Source: Bacillota bacterium (lineage in GTDB: Bacteria > Bacillota > Clostridia > Acetivibrionales > JAEZXR01). Taken from it: 33,302 nucleotides of DNA. Positions 6,626 through 12,847 of the stretch are shown piece by piece (the first letter of the stretch is position 1; every line of letters begins with the position of its first letter). The position numbers and the translations under genes were made by a program. The stretch is from the NCBI GenBank assembly GCA_023419605.1, contig JAEZXR010000056.1, positions 1 to 33,302 on the forward strand. The letters are read 5' to 3'. The notes under the pieces are model-generated. The model was not told where the DNA came from, did no database searches, and was given only the letters and a program-made list of their open reading frames with translations.

Positions 6626-8086
6626 ATGGATTGGATATTTAACGTGCAGAAAGCAATCAACTATATTGAGGATAATCTTTTTGATGACCTTAATCCAGAT
6701 AAAATTGCAACTCATGTTTTTTCCTCTAATGCTAATTTTCAAAGGATTTTTGGTATCGTCACAGGAATTACAATTGGCGACTATATTCGCAATAGGCGTC
6801 TGTCTCTTGCCGGCAGAGAATTGTCAGCCACATGCGAAAAGGTAATTGAGATTGCTTACAAATATGGCTATGAAACTGCAGAAAGCTTTACAAAAGCTTT
6901 TTACCGCTTTCATGGTGTAAACCCTTCCAGTGTGAAAAATTCCTCTCATTGCCTTAAATATTTTGCCCCTCTTTCTATACAAATCAATATTGAAGGAGGA
7001 TTTAACATGACTAGAAAATTAATCCCAAATGTTCCATTAATCACTATGTCTGCGGATGGATTCGCATATTTAACATCATTTACAGGCGCGCTATATGGTG
7101 CGTTGAAAAGCCTTTGTGATGACTACGACTATGCACAAATATTGGCCTACAGTGGCTTCGGAAACCGTTTATGCTGGTCTGATGGTAAATGGGTGTTCGG
7201 CAATGAAATAATCGAAAACTGCAATTTATATCCGTTTGAATCGCAAAGTCGTCTACTGAACTATATTGGTTGGAGGACACATGTTGTTTCTATTGAACGA
7301 AATCCTGACGGTGAACTTGTAAATATTGATGAAAAGCAAATGAGACGAGATTTTGTCGATTCGATTAACAAAGGTATTCCGGTTTTAGCACAGGGGATTA
7401 CCAATGACGGGTGTAAGCATGATTATAGTATCTTTTTTGGTTTTGAAGAAGATGGGCGTATCCTAATTGGGTGGGATTATTATCAAAACGACAATAACCC
7501 GCTTTCAAGGGAAAACTGGGAAAAAGAGATAAAAAGCTATATTTTACTTACTGATAGAGTGACAGCGAAGACGGAAGAAGAATGTATAATATCAATGTTT
7601 AAGCAAGTCGTTAAGCTTGCGAGAATAGAAGAAATACGCGGGAAAAAAATCGGTATAGCAGCATGGCAGTCATTTTTACATCAGCTTGAGACAGACGATT
7701 TTTCAAAGTGTTCGTTACTTGCCTCGGGTGACACACCTCCTGACCACGATGCGGACAATGTTGCACACAGGTTTATTATCTATTGCGACGCATTAACACA
7801 AATAAGTCAACGCAGTTCCATATTGCCATATTATAAACGAATAGCTGAAGCATATCCTAAATGGGCGAACGAGATTAATGCAGCGATTAGCGCATGGGAG
7901 AAATGTGCTAAATATGGCGGATTTTTATGGAGCCAGGGTTTTTCATTTGACGAAAGCGGTTATAAAAAATTTCAAGATGCTGCAATGAGGAAAATACTTG
8001 CTGATGAAGGCCGAAAGGCAATGTATGAAGATATAGAAGCAGTAGATCAAATTGAGAAAATTTTAAGCAAAGAATGTGGAATATAA
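6626..8086 (+). CDS. AraC-type DNA-binding domain fused to a BtrH/C39-like domain
   Basis: The first ~105 residues of the 486-residue protein are an AraC/XylS helix-turn-helix pair: NLFDDLNPDKIATHVFSSNANFQRIF then IGDYIRNRRLSLAGREL and IEIAYKYGYETAESFTKAFYRFHGVNPS. The remaining ~380 residues begin PLITMSADGFAYLTSFTGALYG and contain GIPVLAQGI...HDYSIFFGFEEDGRILIGWDYYQ, a layout like papain/C39-like domains of the BtrH N-terminal type, followed by a helical C-terminal part. The start is ATG 6626 because AAGGAGG at 6613-6619 is correctly spaced for it; the ATG at 6620 abuts the site. The HTH comes first, unlike common AraC regulators, so the C-terminal part probably senses a ligand. The two-domain split is visible; the BtrH assignment is inference. 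Confidence 0.7.
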   Translation: MDWIFNVQKAINYIEDNLFDDLNPDKIATHVFSSNANFQRIFGIVTGITIGDYIRNRRLSLAGRELSATCEKVIEIAYKYGYETAESFTKAFYRFHGVNPSSVKNSSHCLKYFAPLSIQINIEGGFNMTRKLIPNVPLITMSADGFAYLTSFTGALYGALKSLCDDYDYAQILAYSGFGNRLCWSDGKWVFGNEIIENCNLYPFESQSRLLNYIGWRTHVVSIERNPDGELVNIDEKQMRRDFVDSINKGIPVLAQGITNDGCKHDYSIFFGFEEDGRILIGWDYYQNDNNPLSRENWEKEIKSYILLTDRVTAKTEEECIISMFKQVVKLARIEEIRGKKIGIAAWQSFLHQLETDDFSKCSLLASGDTPPDHDADNVAHRFIIYCDALTQISQRSSILPYYKRIAEAYPKWANEINAAISAWEKCAKYGGFLWSQGFSFDESGYKKFQDAAMRKILADEGRKAMYEDIEAVDQIEKILSKECGI

Positions 8087-8248
8087 AGGTAACCACATCC
8101 AAGGTTGGTTATTAGCTAGTTTTCGTACAAGATAAAGCATAATGAAAAGTTGAATTACTTCGCTAACAAAGAAAAAGTGAATTGTTCAAAATCCATATTT
8201 TACCTATCACAGATTACCTAGAAATGCAATTAGCAATTAAATAAATAG

Positions 8249-8271
8249 CCCCTATGTAGGGGCGTTTTTTA
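8249..8271 (+). terminator. Intrinsic terminator downstream of the AraC-fusion gene
   Basis: GCCCCT-ATGT-AGGGGC is followed by GTTTTTT. It lies about 160 bp after the stop of the AraC fusion and near the end of the convergent gene 8289-8531. Confidence 0.75.
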
Positions 8272-8288
8272 TGTAGAAGAATGTGTTT

Positions 8289-8531
8289 TTATGTATACTT
8301 TATCAAGTAATTGTTTTCCTGTGATTGCCTGAACGCAAGGGCCTCTTCAAGATTTACATTCCAATCAGTAATATAAACACTGACTGGATCACAATTATAA
8401 TACCAGTATCCTTTTTTAGCGTCTTTGACATATCTAGTCACATCATCCAAGCTATGATATATGGAATGGGCTCGTTCAATAACGTGAGATGGCAATTTCT
8501 TTTTAGAAATAAAATAGTAGAAGCTACTCAT
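8289..8531 (-). CDS. Small hypothetical protein (80 aa)
   Basis: I do not recognise it. The product is soluble and rich in aromatic residues (SSFYYFISKKKLPSHVIERAHSIYHSLDDV, then KKGYWYYNCDP). It starts at ATG 8531 with AAGGATG upstream. Repeat R6 lies 30 bp upstream, the same position relative to a gene start as R2 and R7. The length and layout resemble the other small cargo genes of the island. No function is proposed. Confidence 0.55.
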   Translation of the reverse strand: MSSFYYFISKKKLPSHVIERAHSIYHSLDDVTRYVKDAKKGYWYYNCDPVSVYITDWNVNLEEALAFRQSQENNYLIKYT

Positions 8532-8560
8532 AAAATATCATCCTTATCGAAATATCTTAT

Positions 8561-8636
8561 AGGCAAATAGTACCATTTTGGGTTATTGTTGTCTATATCC
8601 GGATAAAAAATTAAGGTCCCGGCCAGAGCCAAGGCA
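8561..8636 (-). repeat. Dispersed repeat R6
   Basis: The minus strand carries a hairpin (CCTTGGC-TCTG-GCCGGG, with wobble pairs) followed by TTAATTTTTTATC, then the conserved segment D-I-D-N-N-N-P-K-W-Y-Y-L-P-I-R-Y-F-D-K. That frame remains open into the start of the small gene 8289-8531. The core matches R1 and R2 most closely (GGCAAATAGTACCA on the plus strand). Confidence 0.8.
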
Positions 8637-8704
8637 GTAATTATCTACAATACGTATGTATAAAGAATACGACATATTTGCTTAAAAACCAAAAATAAAT
8701 CTAA

Positions 8705-9262
8705 TCATAATTTATGCTTCTCCCACACTGTCCTGTATAAAACATAATGATTTTCATCAAACATTTTATCATATTTATTAAAAAGTTTTTTTACTTTTTC
8801 TAACAATATAAATCCGATTCTCTCCATAGATCTACATGAGTTAATGTTATCTGCCCAGGCTCCAGCATGTATTTCGTCAACCTGTAGTTCCTCAAATGCA
8901 TATTTATAAACCAACTTTCTTGCTTCTGTTGTATAACCAGTTCTCCAATACTTCTTTGAAATCCTTTGTCCCTCAGCTTGAATAATTCTTTTATTACATT
9001 CCAGAAAAGGGTTCCAAATCCAATAAGTGCCTATAATTCGATTGCTTTTCTTATCTACAACTGACCAAGCTATAATATTCTCATTGTCTTTGTAATTTTG
9101 TAATAATTCCCTTATGTCTTCCTTATTTGCCGGCACAGTATTCCCGGTCCATAAATGCATATCTGGGTCTTTCATTACCTCATACCATTCTTCAGCATCT
9201 TTATTAGGTATAATTTCTCTTAGTAAAACTCTTTCACTTTCCATAGTGGGAACACGGCTCAT
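8705..9262 (-). CDS. GNAT-family N-acetyltransferase (RimJ/RimL-like)
   Basis: The 185-residue protein follows the acetyltransferase_3 plan: an N-terminal strand ESERVLLREIIPNKDAEEW, the substrate region SNRIIGTYWIW, motif A (QRISKKYWRTGYTTEARKLVYKYAF, where the acetyl-CoA pyrophosphate loop lies) and motif B (GAWADNINSCRSMERIGFILLEK). It transfers acetyl from acetyl-CoA to an amine; the acceptor may be a ribosomal protein N-terminus or a small molecule. The start at 9262 has AGGAGGGG upstream. It stands alone between R7 upstream and R6 about 70 bp downstream. Confidence 0.85.
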   Translation of the reverse strand: MSRVPTMESERVLLREIIPNKDAEEWYEVMKDPDMHLWTGNTVPANKEDIRELLQNYKDNENIIAWSVVDKKSNRIIGTYWIWNPFLECNKRIIQAEGQRISKKYWRTGYTTEARKLVYKYAFEELQVDEIHAGAWADNINSCRSMERIGFILLEKVKKLFNKYDKMFDENHYVLYRTVWEKHKL

Positions 9263-9310
9263 TTCTACCCCTCCTAGTCCACAATATCCTACACTTACGA
9301 AATACGCTAC

Positions 9311-9385
9311 AGGAAGATAATATCATTCTGCCCCCTAGTTGTCCATATCCAGGCAAAATTTAAGGCCCTAGCCGCAACCAAGGGA
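9311..9385 (-). repeat. Dispersed repeat R7 (degenerate copy)
   Basis: The hairpin at 9366-9384 has a UGCG loop on the minus strand. The conserved segment begins D-M-D-N but has two stop codons, one of them replacing the Trp of WYY (TGA-TAT-TAT), before Y-Y-L-P-V-A-Y-F. It is therefore a decayed copy of the frame kept open in R1-R4 and R6. It lies about 50 bp upstream of the GNAT gene. Confidence 0.8.
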
Positions 9386-9795
9386 CGGGAAATGTTCAAT
9401 TAGAGCAATGGTATGTAGTTGCAGTGTAAATGCCGTTCAGAAATAAAGAAGAAACAATAAGAATGAACATTCAAATATTTTTAATTTTATCTATTGCCCG
9501 CTTCATATCGTCACTCGTCTATATCATCAAAAAAGATTTTTCCCACATATATTTTTTCTTTACTGTATAGATAATTAAGCAGTAGAACTGAAATTTGTAA
9601 CAAATTCATAAAAGAGACTCATTCCGAAAATCATAGAAAATTTTTTAAATTAGCATACTATTTCAAAAATATATCTGTGCCTTTTGGGAACAAATGGTTT
9701 ACATTCCCATAACCCATGATTATAATGAACTTGTAGACTTACATGGCAACTATAATTAAATTAAACGAAAAAATAATGAGTGTGAGTATTAAGAA
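9386..9795. other. AT-rich spacer of about 410 bp with one tiny frame
   Basis: I see no convincing gene here. On the minus strand, immediately upstream of the R7 hairpin, a 24-codon frame (9396-9470) starts with ATG, is hydrophobic and ends Y-T-A-T-T-Y-H-C-S-N. It has no clear ribosome site and could be a remnant. The rest is AT-rich sequence that presumably holds the promoter of the gene starting at 9796. Confidence 0.4.
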
Positions 9796-10463
9796 ATGAA
9801 AGTAAAAAGAATTGTATCTCTCGTTTTAACATGTACTATGTTGACAATAGGTATGCTGTATATGCAGATCAGGAAGCAAAAAAGGATGAAATCAATTCAA
9901 TCCCGAAAGTTTATTCTCTTGATAAGGATGGTAAAAGAGTAGCCGAGAATATACCTATCGAAGCTTTTGTAGATTTATCCGCTAATGGAACTGCCATATT
10001 ATCAGCTAACAACACTAATGAAGGCGGTGCTACACCTTATAAAATTCCGGATCCTGGTGAGGACACTGCAATAAGAGTAACAGATGTTTATAAAGGAAGT
10101 TTTTCAAATAATGATGTTAATTTTGTGATAAATACAGCAATAGGAGCAATTTTTGGTATGGCTTGGACAAAGTTGGGGGGACTCTTGCTTGATCTTGGTT
10201 ATAGTACGATTATATCCGAGAGTGCTTGGAGAGGACAAATTCTAAGCTCAACTGCCGGAACTGCATTAGCTGATGCATTATCTTTTGCACAAGTTAAACC
10301 TACTTATTTCACAGTATATCAATATAAAGCATATTCCACTTACTGGCGGTGCTATGTACTATATCAAGCAACAACATATTATGGTAATGATTCAACCTAC
10401 ACAAACCCAACCGCTGTTTTTTTAATGCCTATAAAGTATTATTTTGATGTTGGTACAAGATAA
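9796..10463 (+). pseudogene. Secreted protein of unknown family with a frameshift in its signal peptide
   Basis: From ATG 9796 the frame reads M-K-V-K-R-I-V-S-L-V-L-T-C-T-M-L-T-I-G-M, a good signal peptide, but then leaves the long frame. The long frame resumes one base off with A-V-Y-A-D-Q-E-A-K-K, exactly what a cleavage site (AVYA|DQE) should look like. A single missing base near 9855 explains this. The ~200-residue mature part has a glycine-rich hydrophobic stretch (VINTAIGAIFGMAWTKLGGLLLDLG) and a Tyr-rich end (YWRCYVLYQATTYYGND). I do not recognise it. It abuts the membrane protein gene at 10464. An intact alternative start inside the long frame (MYYVDNRYAV) would lose secretion. A sequencing error cannot be excluded. 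Confidence 0.6.
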
Positions 10464-10808
10464 ATGAAAAAGAGAATTTTTACACAATTGTTATCAACAT
10501 TGCTAGGCATAGTTATTGTTACACTAATATATATAACTAAAGTTAATTTTGTTTTAGCACTTATCTGTGGAGTAATAATAGGAATTATGATACTCGTTAC
10601 AGGTTACTTATACAAACTAAATAGTAAATTCGCACATATCCTATTAGTACTGCTATTTGTTGGTGCATTTTCAATTGTACATGTAATTGTGTATAAGGAA
10701 ATCGACTTTTACAAGGTGCTTACTTTTTTATTGCTTGGTATAATTGCTTATAAGTCATCTAAATATTTACAAAACAAAGCTATAAAACAAAAACATATTA
10801 AAAAGTAA
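10464..10808 (+). CDS. Small four-helix membrane protein (114 aa)
   Basis: Four hydrophobic segments are visible (about residues 9-23, 28-50, 57-74 and 83-97), with a very basic tail (KAIKQKHIKK). The ATG follows the stop of the secreted-protein gene with no gap, so translation is likely coupled. A secreted protein followed by a small membrane protein is the layout of effector-immunity or bacteriocin-immunity pairs, but neither gene shows a known family, so this is only a suggestion from context. Confidence 0.6.
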   Translation: MKKRIFTQLLSTLLGIVIVTLIYITKVNFVLALICGVIIGIMILVTGYLYKLNSKFAHILLVLLFVGAFSIVHVIVYKEIDFYKVLTFLLLGIIAYKSSKYLQNKAIKQKHIKK

Positions 10809-10850
10809 TTCTTCTAAATAATATAAGAAACCTGGAAAGGTTCCGATATT

Positions 10851-11120
10851 ATGAGTAGACAGAAACTCCAAATAAATAAAAAACATTGCAAATATGCTGA
10901 ACTGGAAAAAGTATACGATAAGTGCCAGGACCCAGCAATGAAAACTAAATTATTGGCAATCCTTCAAACCTGGGATGGACTTACCAGCACCGATGTAGCA
11001 AAGAACCTTCATAAATCGGATTTCTATGTCCGTAGGTGGATCCATAAGTATAATACGCAGGGTCTCAACGGATTGAAAGATACCCGTGGTGGTAATCGCG
11101 CCGGTTATTTGACTGATTAA
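10851..11120 (+). pseudogene. IS630-type transposase N-terminal fragment
   Basis: The 89-residue frame is a winged helix-turn-helix: AELEKVYDKCQDPAMKTKLLAILQTWDGLTSTDVAKNLHKSDFYVRRWIHKYNTQGLNGLKD. This is the DNA-binding head of IS630/Tc1-type transposases. It ends at GGNRAGYLTD-stop, where the linker to the DDE catalytic domain should begin; no DDE domain follows. Instead, recombinase sequence begins within about 20 bp. It may be a transposase remnant or, less likely, a stand-alone HTH protein. GGAAAGG lies ten bases before the start. Confidence 0.65.
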
Positions 11121-11140
11121 CAGATATTTTAAAACCTAAG

Positions 11141-11721
11141 TTATATAGGATTGCAGGAAAGGGCAAATCCGTGTACAGCGACTATCAGTGTATTGCTAAA
11201 AGACAAAAAAGAACCTGCACCATGAAGGGTGTGAACCGTGATTTTATAGAGAACGAAGTTATAAAACAACTTCAGGACAATATTTTTTCCTACGAAAGAA
11301 TAGACGACATGGTAGAGAAAATTCACGAATTTTTTATAGCAGGCCATGATGAAAATAAAAGAGAAATAGTCCTCTAATTGAAGCTCAACTTTCCGGTGTA
11401 GAGCGGAAAATTAAAAATATTGTTAATGCCATAGCAGAAGGTCTATTTAATCCTTCCATGAAGGAAGCCTTATCCGATTTAGAGGAACAAAAGGCGAATT
11501 TAGCTGTAAAACTTTCAAAGTTTAAACTGCACCTGGATGCCAGAGGCGCAGATAAAAAAATGATAAAGAAATATTTGCTTCAGTATGCAGATTTAAGTAA
11601 ATTTACGTTTGAGGAAAAGAAAAAAGCAATACAAACTTTCGCTGAGAAAGTAATTGTATTGCTTGATTCCGTTCAAATTCACTCAATTGTGAATACCATT
11701 GGTCGGGGTGAGAGGACTTGA
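11141..11721 (+). pseudogene. Large serine recombinase, C-terminal half, frameshifted
   Basis: The first part reads LYRIAGKGKSVYSDYQCIAKRQKRTCTMKGVNRDFIENEVIKQLQ in pieces, which is the zinc-ribbon/DNA-binding region of large serine recombinases (YxC...C...I..xxIE..V). At 11372-11377 the frame stops, and a shift of one frame continues as LIEAQLSGVERKIKNIVNAI, then a coiled coil (MKEALSDLEEQKANLAVKLSKF) and FTFEEKKKAIQTFAEKVIVL, the usual C-terminal end of these enzymes. The N-terminal catalytic domain with the active Ser is absent. The reading frame ends inside the 3' part of tRNA-Pro, so this is the remnant of the integrase next to its attachment site. Confidence 0.8.
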
Positions 11722-11775
11722 ACCCCCGGCATCTTGGTCCCAAACCAAGCGCGCTACCAGCTGCGCTACACCCCG
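11700..11775 (-). tRNA. tRNA-Pro (anticodon UGG)
   Basis: The 76-base sequence folds as a canonical cloverleaf. The acceptor arms are CGGGGTG and CACCCCG with discriminator A and an encoded CCA. The D-arm is GCGCAGCTGGTAGCGC. The anticodon stem CTTGG/CCAAG holds the loop TTTGGGA, giving UGG at 11740-11742. The T-arm is GGGGG-TTCAAGT-CCTCT. The 3' end faces the degraded recombinase, the usual arrangement for an element integrated at a tRNA gene. Confidence 0.97.
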
Positions 11776-11806
11776 ATCTATCATGCCATTCGCGACGACA
11801 AAAAGT

Positions 11807-11835
11807 ATTTTACTACATCCCTGGATAGAATTCAA
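11807..11835 (-). promoter_or_regulatory. Promoter of tRNA-Pro
   Basis: On the minus strand TTGAAT (11830-11835) and TAAAAT (11807-11812) are 17 bp apart, about 30 bp upstream of the tRNA 5' end. Confidence 0.6.
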
Positions 11836-12097
11836 TCAGCCTATAAAGCCGTCAAACCGGTTTATATGCATATATCGCACGAATACTTCATTACATTCCA
11901 CATTACATACCCACACACCATTTCATGCATTTATGTAAACCTGCATCTTTTCCTCCTGAAATCCTCCTAAAGGAAATTTGTAACATTTCGGTAACTTGCC
12001 CCTCCCCCCCTATATATTCTATAATTATCTATAGAGGGCAGGTCTTTCTTATGTTAACCATCCCGGCTCCTGTTCTCTAATCTTTGCATTTAGTGAG
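11836..12097. other. Intergenic spacer before the TtcA-like gene
   Basis: This holds no convincing gene. It includes a C-rich tract (CCCCTCCCCCCC near 12000) and TATAATTATC near 12020, which may be part of the promoter of the gene at 12098. The sequence changes from AT-rich island-like DNA to the more GC-rich chromosomal part across this stretch. Confidence 0.5.
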
Positions 12098-12811
12098 GTG
12101 TTTGCTATCCAAAAATTACTTGGACAAATTCGGCGTGCCATAGAAGATTATGATATGATACAGGACGGTGATAAGGTAGCCGTGGGTGTATCCGGGGGCA
12201 AAGACAGTCTGACCCTGCTGGTGGCTCTGCGGCAGCTTCAGAAATTTCTGCCTGTAAAGTTTGAACTGGAGGCCATCACCCTGACCCTGGGAATCGGAGA
12301 ATTCGACCTGACTCCCGTTAAGGAGCTGTGTGCCAGGATCGGCGTGAATTATACCATCGAAGAGACACTCATCGGAAGAATCGTATTTGAAGAGCGGCAG
12401 GAGAAGAACCCCTGCTCCCTGTGCGCCAACCTGCGGCGCGGGGCACTGCACAATGCGGCAAAAGACCTGGGGTGCAACAAGGTAGCCCTGGCCCACCATT
12501 ATGATGATGTGGTGGAGACGCTGCTGCTCAGTACCTTCTACGAAGGCCGGCTCCATACCTTCTCCCCGGTGACGTATCTCAAGAAAAAGGACCTTCACCT
12601 GATACGCCCTCTGATCTACACACAGGAAAAGGAGGTCAAAGGCTTTGTCAACTCTTACGGGCTGGTAACCGTTGCGAATCCCTGTACCGCCAACGGCAAA
12701 ACCAAACGCCAATACATAAAGGAGCTGATCCGGGACCTAAACAAAGACAATCGGCACGTAAAGCAAAATATCTTTGGGGCCATCCAGAGGGCGCATATCG
12801 ACGAATGGTAG
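12098..12811 (+). CDS. ttcA: TtcA-like tRNA 2-thiolation PP-loop ATPase
   Basis: The 237-residue protein has the PP-loop SGGKDS at residues 32-37, which binds ATP, and NPCSLCANLRRG near residue 107, where the CxxC pair would hold an iron-sulfur cluster or carry sulfur. LAHHYDDVVETLLLSTFYEGRLHTFSP is the family's His/Asp metal and substrate region, and a further Cys follows in ANPCTANGKTKRQ. Family members adenylate a tRNA base and insert sulfur; TtcA makes 2-thiocytidine at position 32. The N-terminus aligns from the GTG start (LLGQIRRAIEDYDMIQDGDKVAVG), although the ribosome site is poor. It could be a paralogue with another tRNA target. The gene appears to be transcribed alone. Confidence 0.8.
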   Translation: MFAIQKLLGQIRRAIEDYDMIQDGDKVAVGVSGGKDSLTLLVALRQLQKFLPVKFELEAITLTLGIGEFDLTPVKELCARIGVNYTIEETLIGRIVFEERQEKNPCSLCANLRRGALHNAAKDLGCNKVALAHHYDDVVETLLLSTFYEGRLHTFSPVTYLKKKDLHLIRPLIYTQEKEVKGFVNSYGLVTVANPCTANGKTKRQYIKELIRDLNKDNRHVKQNIFGAIQRAHIDEW

Positions 12812-12847
12812 GTTCTAATAAAAAACAAATGATAAATGGAGGTCGAA

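Noticed and set aside
1206..9385. R1-R7 as integron attC sites
   Set aside because: The attC core sequences (RYYYAAC and GTTRRRY) are not apparent, and no tyrosine integron integrase is in the window. The cassette-like layout is kept only as a hypothesis.
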